Positions 7,932-16,258 of a stretch of 64,000 nt of DNA are shown in pieces. Under the pieces are notes generated by a model. It worked only from the letters and a program-made list of their open reading frames with translations, did no database searches and was not told the origin of the DNA. Made by a program: the position numbers and the translations under genes. Within the stretch, counting starts at the first letter, position 1, and every line of letters begins with the position of its first letter. Source of the DNA: Sulfonitrofixus sp039714575 (GTDB lineage Bacteria; Campylobacterota; Campylobacteria; Campylobacterales; Sulfurimonadaceae); NCBI GenBank assembly GCA_039714575.1, contig JBDLJE010000002.1, forward strand, positions 36,437 through 100,436, written 5' to 3'.

Positions 7932-8528
7932 ATGTTAGTAACAAACAAAGCACCAGACTTTACAGCAACAACAGTAATGGGAAACAACCAGATCGTTGAA
8001 GATTTCAACCTATACGAAAACTTCGGTGAGAACGGTACAGTTCTTTTCTTCTACCCACTGGACTTTACATTTGTATGTCCTTCAGAGATCATCGCGTTCG
8101 ATCACCGTCTTAAAGAGTTCCACGATCGTGGTATCAACCTTATCGGTGTCTCTGTTGACTCTCAGTTCTCTCACTTTGCTTGGAAAGAGACTCCTGTAAA
8201 CAAGGGCGGAATCGGCCAGATCAAATACCCACTTGTAGCTGACCTTACAAAAGAGATCGCTAAATCTTACGATGTTCTTCTTGACGGCGGTGTTGCACTG
8301 CGCGGTTCATTCCTGATCGACAAAGACGGTACTGTACGCCACGCGGTTATCAACGACCTTCCACTTGGCCGTAACATCGATGAGATGATCCGTATGGTTG
8401 ATGCGATGCTGTTTACCAACGAGCACGGTGAAGTTTGTGCTGCAGGCTGGAACAAAGGTGACGAAGGTATGAAAGCTGACACTGAAGGTGTTGCTGAGTA
8501 TCTTGCGAAGCACGAGGGTGACCTGTAG
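7932..8528 (+). CDS. 2-Cys peroxiredoxin (AhpC/Prx1 type)
   Basis: 198 residues from the ATG at 7932, which follows GGAGA; the frame is open further upstream but without a ribosome-binding site. It reduces H2O2 and organic peroxides. Peroxidatic Cys49 lies in DFTFVCPSEI and resolving Cys169 in GEVCAAGW. The GGLG and YF motifs of overoxidation-sensitive eukaryotic enzymes are absent (GGVALRG here), so it should be the robust type. TAAAAT at 7892-7897 is a likely -10 box. Campylobacterota rely on this enzyme against oxidative stress. Confidence 0.95.
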   Translation: MLVTNKAPDFTATTVMGNNQIVEDFNLYENFGENGTVLFFYPLDFTFVCPSEIIAFDHRLKEFHDRGINLIGVSVDSQFSHFAWKETPVNKGGIGQIKYPLVADLTKEIAKSYDVLLDGGVALRGSFLIDKDGTVRHAVINDLPLGRNIDEMIRMVDAMLFTNEHGEVCAAGWNKGDEGMKADTEGVAEYLAKHEGDL

Positions 8529-8545
8529 GTTTCCTCTTCTCTACC

Positions 8546-8565
8546 GCACTTCCACCCGGAAGTGC
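8546..8565. terminator. Hairpin between convergent peroxiredoxin and kinase genes
   Basis: GCACTTCC-ACCC-GGAAGTGC is a perfect 8-bp hairpin 17 nt after the peroxiredoxin stop. On the plus strand CTCTTC follows rather than a strict T-run. It may end transcripts from both sides. Confidence 0.5.
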
Positions 8566-8616
8566 CTCTTCACTTCCAACACTAAAACATTAAACACCCT
8601 TTTTATCACAACGCCT

Positions 8617-9963
8617 CTACTCGCTCGTCACTGTTGGCAAGGTTTTTGGCAACCTGATAACAAACTGCGCCCCGTTCTCTCTGTTTTCAGCACTGATATT
8701 ACCGTGCATATGGTCTTCAATGATGATTTTACTCATATAGAGACCGATTCCTGTCCCTTTAGCCTCAAATTTTGTCGTGAAATACGGCTCAAATATCCGG
8801 TCTATGATCTTTTCGTCTATACCCTTAGCGTTGTCTATGACTTGTATAGTGATCGTCCTTTCTTCTTCATCTGCCCTGATAATGATCTCTTTTATGTCAC
8901 TTTCACAGGACATGAGAGCATCTTTGGCATTATTGACAAGATTTAAAAGCACCTGTTTGAACTCATTGGGATAGGTGGTAATCCTGATATCCTGATCGGT
9001 TTCATTCTTGAAATCGATCGACTTTGATCTGAGCAGCGGGGTGATCAGTGCCTCAATATCATCTATCATCTCCTGCAATGATACGTCAATGGCATGTTTG
9101 TCTTTTTGATAAAACGATCTAAAATCATCAATCGTCTGTGACATATACTGAACCTGTCTGTTCATCGTCGTAACCTGGGCGTCAAATGACTTGTCGTCCA
9201 ATATGTCCAGGTTGTGTTCCATATCAAGTTTTGTCAGGCTCAGGCTCATAACATTAAGCGGCTGACGCCACTGGTGGGCAATAGATTCGATCATCTCTCC
9301 CATTGCGGCCATCTTGGACTGCTGGATCAGCATGCGTTCATGTTTTTGGTTTTCGATAACGGCCTTATCAATACGTACCTGCAGTGTCGCATTCATTGCC
9401 CGCAGACGCTCTCTGTCATTCTCTTTTACTTTTTCGTACCAATATACGATTGTGGCGATAAGGATCAAGTTGGCTATCAGCGTCATATAGTTAACCGTGT
9501 CGAGGTCAAACTGAGGCTCAGTAACAGCGACTATAGAGAGTATTGTAATGATAATGGCCAGCCACACAAAACCCTCTTTTTTGTCACGCAGGAAAAAAGC
9601 CAGCAACATATACGAGGAGAACCATAAGACCCGGGTATAGGTATCAGTTGCAAGATAAAAATTGGCGAACATCACTATGACGCCGAAAAAAAGAAAAAGC
9701 CTCGAGATGACCGAATAGTAATCTTTATCTTTGTGTAAAAAATAGAGCAGTATCAAGACAAAAGATGCAAATCCTGCATCAATCGCAGCAAGCAGGTAAT
9801 TGCCTTCAAGCAGACGGATAAAAGAGAACATCATTATTATCACACTCACCAACATAATGATAATGATCAGGATCTCTATCTTGTATTTTAAGATCCATTC
9901 GTTTGATGTAAATGTATGGTTTTTTGTAAGAGCTGAAATAAGGCGTTTAAATAAATTGCGCAT
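8617..9963 (-). CDS. Orphan membrane sensor histidine kinase
   Basis: 448 residues: about six hydrophobic segments (roughly 30-175), a coiled coil (178-215), an H-box with SIAHQWRQPLN (His230), then an ATPase domain with NLVNNAKDAL, DNAKGIDEK, IFEPYFTTKF and GTGIGLYMSK. It has the same layout as the kinase at 539-1939, with little visible identity in the sensor part, so the two probably read different signals. No regulator gene is adjacent. A TATAAT at 9972-9977 sits 8 nt before the ATG and no Shine-Dalgarno is present, so the mRNA is probably (nearly) leaderless. Confidence 0.9.
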   Translation of the reverse strand: MRNLFKRLISALTKNHTFTSNEWILKYKIEILIIIIMLVSVIIMMFSFIRLLEGNYLLAAIDAGFASFVLILLYFLHKDKDYYSVISRLFLFFGVIVMFANFYLATDTYTRVLWFSSYMLLAFFLRDKKEGFVWLAIIITILSIVAVTEPQFDLDTVNYMTLIANLILIATIVYWYEKVKENDRERLRAMNATLQVRIDKAVIENQKHERMLIQQSKMAAMGEMIESIAHQWRQPLNVMSLSLTKLDMEHNLDILDDKSFDAQVTTMNRQVQYMSQTIDDFRSFYQKDKHAIDVSLQEMIDDIEALITPLLRSKSIDFKNETDQDIRITTYPNEFKQVLLNLVNNAKDALMSCESDIKEIIIRADEEERTITIQVIDNAKGIDEKIIDRIFEPYFTTKFEAKGTGIGLYMSKIIIEDHMHGNISAENRENGAQFVIRLPKTLPTVTSE

Positions 9964-9971
9964 AATAAATG

Positions 9972-9977
9972 ATTATA
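9972..9977 (-). promoter_or_regulatory. -10 box 8 nt before an ATG (near-leaderless)
   Basis: Minus-strand TATAAT, then CATTTATT, then the ATG of the kinase at 9963. The expected start point falls within two bases of the ATG. Confidence 0.5.
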
Positions 9978-10067
9978 GCAGGTTTCAAACTGAAAATATC
10001 TGCACAACGATATAAACCCTTTTTAAAAAGTTGCGCAAACAACTTTTATTATAGTGCCTAGACTATG

Positions 10068-10673
10068 TTAACGCTCCTTCTCTTCAGACCTGTTCACCTT
10101 CTCCAAGACTTTCTCAAGAGACGTCACTGTAGTGGCGATATTCCCGATAGTCTCCGAACCGGTCGAGACAATAACACGGAGTTTCCAAAGCCCGTACCAA
10201 AGCAGACCGAACAGAACAGCGGAAACCACCAGGACCAAAAGTAAAAGACGGTTCTCTATGCGGCTTAACGTCGGGTCGATCAGGTCGCTTTTTGAGGTAG
10301 TGACAACTTCCTTCACACCAACTACGGCACTCTCCAGAAGGTTGTTCATACCGCCCTGTGCATTTTCAAACTGCTTTGGCAGCGCATCGGCAATGTTGTT
10401 GACAGCCTTGGCGTTGTTGTTCAGTGCTTTGGTCAGCGCGGTGATAAGTTCATGGTCTTTACTTGTAAACTCCTCTTTGTTTGAAAGCTGCTCTGTCAAT
10501 ACAGCGATCTGCTGTGAACTCTTTTCGATAGAAGCCACCGTCTCCTGGACACCCGCTACGGTAATAATGACCTCGATGCGGTTCGTTGCAGTGCTGTTTT
10601 GGTCAGATGCAGCTACGCTGATTGATGTTAAGATCATCAGGTTGAATAATAGAAGTTTAAAACGGTGCAGCAT
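10068..10673 (-). CDS. Secreted/membrane coiled-coil protein of unknown function
   Basis: 201 residues from the ATG at 10673, which follows AGGAG (the frame opens earlier without a site). An N-terminal signal peptide (LLLFNLMILTSISVAAS) is followed by about 110 periplasmic residues predicted to be helical, one transmembrane helix (about 142-165, LLLLVLVVSAVLFGLLWYGL) and a short cytoplasmic coiled coil ending in a charged tail. No family is recognised. It follows the M48/LemA pair and a small RHH-like gene on the same strand, so it may belong to that membrane-stress operon. Confidence 0.7.
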   Translation of the reverse strand: MLHRFKLLLFNLMILTSISVAASDQNSTATNRIEVIITVAGVQETVASIEKSSQQIAVLTEQLSNKEEFTSKDHELITALTKALNNNAKAVNNIADALPKQFENAQGGMNNLLESAVVGVKEVVTTSKSDLIDPTLSRIENRLLLLVLVVSAVLFGLLWYGLWKLRVIVSTGSETIGNIATTVTSLEKVLEKVNRSEEKER

Positions 10674-10710
10674 GAATACTCCTTTTCGTGGATAAGTTGA
10701 AATCAATAGA

Positions 10711-10875
10711 CTATCTGTTCAAAGCCTCATACGCCAACTGCCTAATCCAGTCATTGAACTTCAGGTCATTTTTGATGCAATAGGCTGCGTACTCTTTGAG
10801 CTCATCAGCAGTCAGCATCAGCTCTACCTCTTTAAGGTCTGCACCCTCTTTTGTCAGCTCTTCTATGGACTTCAT
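10711..10875 (-). CDS. Small ribbon-helix-helix-like protein
   Basis: 54 residues. It begins MKSIEELTKEG and continues EVELMLTADELKEYAAYCIK, ending in WIRQLAYEALNR. A short strand followed by two amphipathic helices resembles the RHH fold of small DNA-binding regulators and antitoxins, but this is a weak match. The ATG lies one base after the M48 stop, with AAGGA before it, so translation is probably coupled. No toxin gene is adjacent. Confidence 0.65.
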   Translation of the reverse strand: MKSIEELTKEGADLKEVELMLTADELKEYAAYCIKNDLKFNDWIRQLAYEALNR

Positions 10876-10876
10876 C

Positions 10877-12820
10877 TTATGGTTCCTTATCTTCTTTTTG
10901 CAGCTTGAACTCGCGCGGCAGCGGTACCTGCATCAGCTGTGCGATAGCATGCACAAAGGCATTTTCGGTCTCTGACACCTTGTCATCTATCTTGATACTG
11001 TGCAGAACACCTTCAAAGATGCGTTCGGCGATGGCCGGTTTGGCTCTCTCTATGGCATGAACTGACTTTAAAAACTCCTCATGGTTGATGCGCTCTTTTG
11101 AGCGGTATTTCAAGGCACCTGCTTTAATAGCCTTTTTGGTCTTGTCAAACGCTTCCTCCGCTTGCTGTTCGTTGTCATACTGCGCCTGGACAAGCATAGA
11201 GAAGAGAACCTCGACCTCCTCTTTTACTGCACCGATATGGGTATGCTTGCTTTTTGGCACCTTCCGAATACTGAGGTGCATCTCGACCGGGCGCTGGATG
11301 ATGTACTGCAGACTCCACTCAAACAGTGAGACATTTTTATCGATAGTGACAAAGGTCTCCATTATTGCGTTGAAACGCTGATACTGCTCTATTGAGAGGT
11401 TTTTCAGTGCATTAAGACTTAATGAGACGATCAGGGCACTCTGTTTTTTCAGTTCGTTGTGTCCCTCTTGTATAAAGTTTGCAAATTCAAGTAAGAGGTA
11501 GGGATTCTCCTCTTTTACAGCAGCAAACAGCGCTTCTTTATAAGCAGCATCGTACAGCAGCGACAAGATGACAGCCTGCGCGCCGAGAGGGTCACTAAGA
11601 CGCTCATGGATCTTAGGGTCCAAAGCTTCGATCTCTGCCTGGACCTGTTCGACCTCCTCTTCTTTGATCTGACCGACACTCATCATTGCCGCAGCGATGG
11701 CACCTTGTACAAAACGCTCTTTTTTCTCTTCTTGTTCACGCTCAGCTTTGGCTTCTACCGGCTCTTCGCCTGCCTGCTTTTTACTCTCTGCATAGTCAGG
11801 AAAGCGACCGCTCCAGCGCGGTTCTATCTTTTTAATGCGTTCATTTAACGGCGGGTGGGTCGCCATCAATGCACTGAAAAACGAACCGACGCCCTCTGCA
11901 AAGTAGAGGTGACTGTAGGTCTCCGCTGCCGGACTCTCCAAATGTGAACTGTAGTAGGCGATCTTTTTCAGTGCACCGCTGATACCACGGGGATAACGGG
12001 TGTACTGCACCGCTGTCGCATCGGCCAGATACTCGCGTTTTCGGCTGACATTGGCTTTGATGATGGAACCAAAAAAGGTACCTGCATAACCGATGACGAG
12101 AAGACCTACTCCTAAGATAAGGATATAGAGTCCTCCATTGCCTTTCTTGCTGCTAGAAGACCTTCTCCTGTGCGATGTTCTGGAGATAGAACGCAGTATA
12201 AACCGGCCGATCAGACCGATAAGCAAAATACCGTGAAGTGTCGCCGTCAGCTGCAGGTTAAGGCGCATGTCTCCATTGAAGATATGGCTGAACTCATGGG
12301 CAATAACACCCTGAAGCTCTTCTCTGTCAAGTTTCTCTACGGCGCCTGTCGTAATCCCAATCACCGCATCATCCAGGGTAAGGCCTGCTGCAAAAGCGTT
12401 AATACCGCTCTCGTCCAGTAAGTAGACTGTAGGTGTGGAGATACCTGAAGCGATCGCCATCTCGTCAACGACATTGAGAAGCATCTTCTCTTGAGTGTCT
12501 GCGTTGTTGCGGTTTAACTGTCGTCCTCCAAGTGCTATGGCGACATTTTTACCCCCGCTTGAGAGGGAGAGGTATTTAAAGACAGAGCCGCCCGCCACAA
12601 CACCGACAACGGTGACGATAACCCCGTAAAAGAGACGAGTACCGACATAAGCAAAAGGATCTATCAGAAAATCGGCAAGGGGAATGTCATTTAAGTAGAG
12701 GTATAAGCCGATAACAAAAAATATCGTCACCCCAATCAACACCAAAACGGCGATGAAGAAGATGATCACCAACCAGAAGGTGTGTTGACGGGAACGTGCC
12801 TGCTCTTGGAAAAAGTTCAT
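10877..12820 (-). CDS. HtpX-like M48 membrane metalloprotease with a long C-terminal extension
   Basis: 647 residues. The first 300 are the M48 module: two N-terminal membrane helices (about 17-42 and 62-85), DESGINAFAAG, the zinc motif HEFSH in GVIAHEFSHIFNGD, two further membrane segments and the third ligand region SRKREYLAD. The last ~320 residues are soluble and helical and match no domain I recognise. M48 proteases degrade damaged inner-membrane proteins. It is encoded right after lemA, a frequent pairing; the gap is 20 bases. Confidence 0.9.
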   Translation of the reverse strand: MNFFQEQARSRQHTFWLVIIFFIAVLVLIGVTIFFVIGLYLYLNDIPLADFLIDPFAYVGTRLFYGVIVTVVGVVAGGSVFKYLSLSSGGKNVAIALGGRQLNRNNADTQEKMLLNVVDEMAIASGISTPTVYLLDESGINAFAAGLTLDDAVIGITTGAVEKLDREELQGVIAHEFSHIFNGDMRLNLQLTATLHGILLIGLIGRFILRSISRTSHRRRSSSSKKGNGGLYILILGVGLLVIGYAGTFFGSIIKANVSRKREYLADATAVQYTRYPRGISGALKKIAYYSSHLESPAAETYSHLYFAEGVGSFFSALMATHPPLNERIKKIEPRWSGRFPDYAESKKQAGEEPVEAKAEREQEEKKERFVQGAIAAAMMSVGQIKEEEVEQVQAEIEALDPKIHERLSDPLGAQAVILSLLYDAAYKEALFAAVKEENPYLLLEFANFIQEGHNELKKQSALIVSLSLNALKNLSIEQYQRFNAIMETFVTIDKNVSLFEWSLQYIIQRPVEMHLSIRKVPKSKHTHIGAVKEEVEVLFSMLVQAQYDNEQQAEEAFDKTKKAIKAGALKYRSKERINHEEFLKSVHAIERAKPAIAERIFEGVLHSIKIDDKVSETENAFVHAIAQLMQVPLPREFKLQKEDKEP

Positions 12821-12840
12821 ATTTCAGATGCGGTCAGCGC

Positions 12841-13428
12841 TTAAAAACTGACGTCAGGAGCCGCTTGCATCGCTTTAGAGTCTTCGAACTCAAGCATCTT
12901 GGCATCGGTTGTAAACCCGAACATGTTAGCGACCTGGTTTTGCGGGAACGACTGACGGTAGGTGTTAAAAGCAAGGACAAAGTCATTGAAGGCTTGACGG
13001 GCAAAGGCGATGCGGTTCTCTGTGGTGGTCAACTCTTCAGTCAGCTGCATCATGTTTTCGTTGGCCTTAAGTTCCGGGTAGGCCTCCATCACGAAACTCA
13101 TCTTGCCCATGGCACCGACAAGCCCCTGCTCCGCCTCGTTGAACTGTGCAACGGCTTTTGGGTCATCAAGACGACTCTCCATCTTTGCCAAGGAGTTGGA
13201 GGCTTCGTTACGAGCGGCGATCACCGCTTCTAGGGTCTCGCTTTCATGCTCCATGTACTTTTTTGCCACCTTGATAAGGTTCGGAATAAGGTCATAACGG
13301 CGTTTCAGCTGCACCTCGATCTGTGCAAACCCGTTATCGATCTGATTTTTCTTTGCAACCAAGTTGTTATAGATAGAGATTGCATACAGCCCCAATAAAA
13401 CTAAAATGCCCAGTACAACATAACCCAT
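12841..13428 (-). CDS. LemA family protein
   Basis: 195 residues: one N-terminal membrane helix (residues 2-20) followed by a helical periplasmic-type domain. The signature YNNLVAKKNQIDNGFAQIEVQLKRRYDLIPNLI is split here as NQIDNGFAQIEVQLKRR and YDLIPNLI. LemA proteins are coiled-coil membrane proteins of unclear role that often travel with HtpX-like proteases. AGGAG precedes the ATG. It is the first gene of a four-gene minus-strand cluster. Confidence 0.93.
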   Translation of the reverse strand: MGYVVLGILVLLGLYAISIYNNLVAKKNQIDNGFAQIEVQLKRRYDLIPNLIKVAKKYMEHESETLEAVIAARNEASNSLAKMESRLDDPKAVAQFNEAEQGLVGAMGKMSFVMEAYPELKANENMMQLTEELTTTENRIAFARQAFNDFVLAFNTYRQSFPQNQVANMFGFTTDAKMLEFEDSKAMQAAPDVSF

Positions 13429-13506
13429 ATTCTGCTCCTAATGTAATTTAGTTCATTTTAACGTAGTTATATTAATAGCTGTTTTAAGAGAAAGGACGAA
13501 GAGTGC

Positions 13507-13603
13507 TTGTCCACGAATTAAACGAATTAGCATGAATTTTTATTAGTCTTTATATCACTGGCTTTTTGCTCTAATTCGTATAATCTGTGTAATTCGTGGA
13601 CAA
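13507..13603. repeat. 97-bp palindromic intergenic element
   Basis: TTGTCCACGAATTA at 13507-13520 is matched exactly by its reverse complement TAATTCGTGGACAA at 13590-13603. A second, inner pair (ACGAATTAGC and GCTCTAATTCGT) lies inside. The core is AT-rich with no ORF. The right edge ends 6 bases before the stop of the small gene at 13610. It looks like a REP/MITE-type hairpin element that could also terminate that gene. Confidence 0.65.
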
Positions 13604-13609
13604 CCGATC

Positions 13610-13804
13610 TTAACGGACAATCGAGCCTAATATGGCCGAAAACAGCATAAACATGATCAAGGCTCCCCACATCGAAAAGAGCTGATCTTTCAGGTTTTGC
13701 CAGACATCTTTGAGCTCATCTTTGAAGCTATGGTCTTGTTCGTTGTACTCTTCTTGCAGCTCATCCAAGGTTCTGAAACGGCGGTTTTTCTTGTCGTCAT
13801 CCAT
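13610..13804 (-). CDS. Small C-tail-anchored membrane protein
   Basis: 64 residues from the ATG at 13804; AAGGAG lies 5 bases upstream. A GTG at 13808-13810 overlaps the helicase stop (GTGA) and is an alternative start. The N-terminal 40 residues are charged (DDDKKNRRFRTLDELQEEYNE) and a single hydrophobic segment ends the protein (MWGALIMFMLFSAILGSIV). No family is recognised. It is coupled to the Pif1-like helicase gene. Confidence 0.65.
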   Translation of the reverse strand: MDDDKKNRRFRTLDELQEEYNEQDHSFKDELKDVWQNLKDQLFSMWGALIMFMLFSAILGSIVR

Positions 13805-13806
13805 GC

Positions 13807-15078
13807 TCACTCCTTCGTTATATGGCTCTGTACGAATTGTAGTGCCTTAGGATTAACAAAGGCCAAATTACACCAGTTAGTCTCCGGCTGTTTTAAGATC
13901 AGTCTGTGCGGTGAGGTCGCACGGGAGAGGGCCACATAGAACTGTGAAGGCGCAAAGATCTCCGTGGTCTCGATGATAAGGTCTTCGATGCTCATCCCCT
14001 GCGACTTATGGATGGTAATGGCGAAAGCAAGCGCGATCGGAAACTGGTGGACACTGAACTTCGCCTCTTCCATCAACTCTTTTTTACCTTCGAGCGTCTT
14101 CTCTTTCCACTGTGTTTTTGCCATCGAAGCACGCTCAAGTTTGACAACAAGGCCGTCACTCTTTTCAACAAAGACGATCGCATCGTTCAAACGTACTATG
14201 CGCCCCCGTTCTCCGTTGAAGTAGTTCCAGGCGTTACGGGTAAAGAGCACCGGAGCACCGACTTTGAGTTTGAGCTGCGGTTCGATCCGCGCATCGCTTA
14301 AAAAACGTTCCACCTCTTTTTCGGTCGTCTGTTTATCGTGTTTGACAAGTTGTGCCTCATACATCATCTCATCACTTTCTATAAAAGCGAGCTGCTCTTG
14401 GTTATGACGTGAGGCAGAGTGGTTCTTTCCGTAAAGGTAGGTGTATTGACTGAGGTCTTCACCGATAGGCTTAATAAGATGATGCAGATAGAAATGTTCA
14501 TCGTCTCCCACCTCGGCAAAACGTACTCTGTCGAGTACCTTTACAAAGTCCCTGTCGTCGCTGCGGTGGTTCACTTCCATCGTGATCGTCTGAAATTCAA
14601 ATCGCTGCCAGCTCTCAGACTCAAATGCAAAATAGATCTCGCCGTAGCCTCTTACAACAGGGGGCAGCTGCAAAAAGTCTCCTACGGCTAAAAGCGAGCC
14701 TTTAAAGTCGCTCTGCAGCAGTCGAAGCCGTATCATCTCAAAGAGCGGTGCACTTACCATCGAGATCTCGTCGATGATAATAAGGTCCATAGACGAAACC
14801 AGCTTTTTGATCTTCTTCTTGATCTCAAGTTTGCCTTTTTGCTCCAACTCTTCGATGGAGTCCGCAATACCCAGGTCTAAAAAACTGTGCAGTGTCTGCC
14901 CGCCGATCAGTGTTGCCGCCATTCCCGTCGAAGCCAGCTTGGCAACTTTTTTGCCTTCACTGCTGTAGTGTTCGATGATCCTGCGGGTCAGCGTCGTCTT
15001 TCCCGTTCCGGCACCACCGGTCAGAAAGACATTTTGTTTTGTATCCAATAAAGAGGTGGTTCTATCAAAAAAAGGCAT
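13807..15078 (-). CDS. Pif1/RecD-like SF1B DNA helicase
   Basis: 423 residues. Walker A is GGAGTGKTTL (21-30), motif II is IIIDEISMVS, motif III AVGDFLQLPPV, and the C-terminal motifs are ITIHKSQGMSIEDL and YVALSRATSP. These are the SF1B motifs of Pif1 and RecD2. The protein has no added N- or C-terminal domain. It probably unwinds DNA 5' to 3' during replication or repair of structured DNA. Confidence 0.9.
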   Translation of the reverse strand: MPFFDRTTSLLDTKQNVFLTGGAGTGKTTLTRRIIEHYSSEGKKVAKLASTGMAATLIGGQTLHSFLDLGIADSIEELEQKGKLEIKKKIKKLVSSMDLIIIDEISMVSAPLFEMIRLRLLQSDFKGSLLAVGDFLQLPPVVRGYGEIYFAFESESWQRFEFQTITMEVNHRSDDRDFVKVLDRVRFAEVGDDEHFYLHHLIKPIGEDLSQYTYLYGKNHSASRHNQEQLAFIESDEMMYEAQLVKHDKQTTEKEVERFLSDARIEPQLKLKVGAPVLFTRNAWNYFNGERGRIVRLNDAIVFVEKSDGLVVKLERASMAKTQWKEKTLEGKKELMEEAKFSVHQFPIALAFAITIHKSQGMSIEDLIIETTEIFAPSQFYVALSRATSPHRLILKQPETNWCNLAFVNPKALQFVQSHITKE

Positions 15079-15174
15079 CTGTATCTTTATCTATTTAGTT
15101 ACTGGTATTTTATCAAATTAAATCAATATCTATAAGACTACAATAGTTTATAGAGTAAAAGAAAAGGAGAGATC

Positions 15175-15402
15175 ATGTCATTTGATAAGGACAAACTGTC
15201 CAATGCATGGAAAAAACTAAGTTTTGAGTCGTACAAAAAGCAGCGTAATGTCTATCTCGCCGGTGCCATTATTACAGGCGGATTGTTTTTTATGCTCTCA
15301 ACAGGATACTACATCCTAAACGGTGTTGAAAACAGTAACAGCCGGGAGATGGCTATAGATGAGCGTATTGATAAGTGCTACAAAGAGAAAGGGTTGGACT
15401 AA
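15175..15402 (+). CDS. Small single-pass membrane protein
   Basis: 75 residues, with AAGGAGAG before the ATG. A basic N terminus, one hydrophobic segment (about 27-50, YLAGAIITGGLFFMLSTGYYIL) and a charged C terminus containing one Cys (DKCYKEKGLD). No family is recognised. The stretch to the next gene (15403-15569) holds only the HepT promoter. Confidence 0.65.
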   Translation: MSFDKDKLSNAWKKLSFESYKKQRNVYLAGAIITGGLFFMLSTGYYILNGVENSNSREMAIDERIDKCYKEKGLD

Positions 15403-15540
15403 GTGCAAAACCCCAGCTTGCAGACACTCCCCCGTTGCAATAAACAGGTTACGGTTCCTGTGCAAGGCTCTGTCCACTGGACATCCTCAAAAAAACCGTC
15501 TTCACTCTACTGCACCTATCTTCTAAAACCACTTTTTTGA

Positions 15541-15546
15541 TATAAT
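15541..15546 (+). promoter_or_regulatory. -10 box of the HepT/MntA-like pair
   Basis: TATAAT 23 nt before the ATG at 15570, with AGGAT as a weak Shine-Dalgarno. The leader would be about 17 nt. Confidence 0.5.
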
Positions 15547-15569
15547 CGTAAAAACCACAGGATCGTGTC

Positions 15570-15968
15570 ATGTCAGATAAAACTATTCGTTGGAAACAGC
15601 GATTTGAAAACTTCTCAAAATCACTTAACCACCTTGCCGATGCTGTTGAGATCGAACATATGAGCGAAATTGAAAAAGCAGGCATGATCCAGTTCTTTGA
15701 AGTGAGTTTCGAACTGGCATGGAAGGTTTTAAAGGACTACCTGGAAGCTGAAGGCTTTAATGTTAAAAGTCCGCGCGAAAGCATTAAACAAGCCTTCCAA
15801 GTCGAACTTATTAATGATGGTACAACATGGTTGGATGCCTTGGAGAAACGAAACCTCTCTGCTCACACATATGATGAGAACATCTTAGAAGAGCTACAAG
15901 AGCTCATCCGTCATAGCTACTTCCCTGTTATGTTCTCACTCCAACAAAAACTACAAAAAGAGGTCTAA
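15570..15968 (+). CDS. HepT-like HEPN protein (HI0074 type), probable toxin
   Basis: 132 residues, all-helical. It matches the nucleotidyltransferase substrate-binding/HI0074 group of HEPN proteins. The RX4-6H motif is R94-NLSA-H99 in KRNLSAHTYDE, the RNase motif of HEPN toxins. In type VII toxin-antitoxin systems the HepT RNase is silenced when the partner MntA adds AMP to a tyrosine near this motif; Y101 is a candidate. The stop overlaps the MntA start by one base. Confidence 0.85.
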   Translation: MSDKTIRWKQRFENFSKSLNHLADAVEIEHMSEIEKAGMIQFFEVSFELAWKVLKDYLEAEGFNVKSPRESIKQAFQVELINDGTTWLDALEKRNLSAHTYDENILEELQELIRHSYFPVMFSLQQKLQKEV

Positions 15969-16258
15969 TGTTTGGGCTCACTGATGATGAGATTCACAAA
16001 ATAAAGTCCCTGCTGGAAACACTGCCTGAGATAACGCATATAATACTCTTTGGCTCTCGTGCTATGGGAAACCACAAAGCCGGGAGTGATGTTGACATCG
16101 CTTTAAAAGGTTCCCTCACATTAGACACCCTGACAAAAGCCTCATATCTTCTTAATGAAGAACTCAACCTACCTTATTTTTTCGATCTTCTTGACTACAA
16201 CACCATAGAAAACAGCGCACTTAAAACACACGTTGACACCTATGGAAAAGTTCTCTAG
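15968..16258 (+). CDS. MntA-like minimal nucleotidyltransferase, probable antitoxin
   Basis: 96 residues. The nucleotidyltransferase motif GSRAMGNHKAGSDVDIAL gives G29-S30 and the metal-binding D41 and D43; a third acidic residue is probably D73 in FFDLLDY. This is the HI0073/MntA family, which adenylylates and neutralises HepT. The start overlaps the HepT stop (TAATG). Its TAG stop shares the palindrome CTAG (16255-16258) with the stop of the convergent VWA gene. Confidence 0.87.
   Translation: MFGLTDDEIHKIKSLLETLPEITHIILFGSRAMGNHKAGSDVDIALKGSLTLDTLTKASYLLNEELNLPYFFDLLDYNTIENSALKTHVDTYGKVL

Noticed and set aside
9214..9627. 137-codon plus-strand ORF
   Set aside because: Antisense to the sensor kinase at 8617-9963; Cys/His-rich noise typical of the opposite strand.
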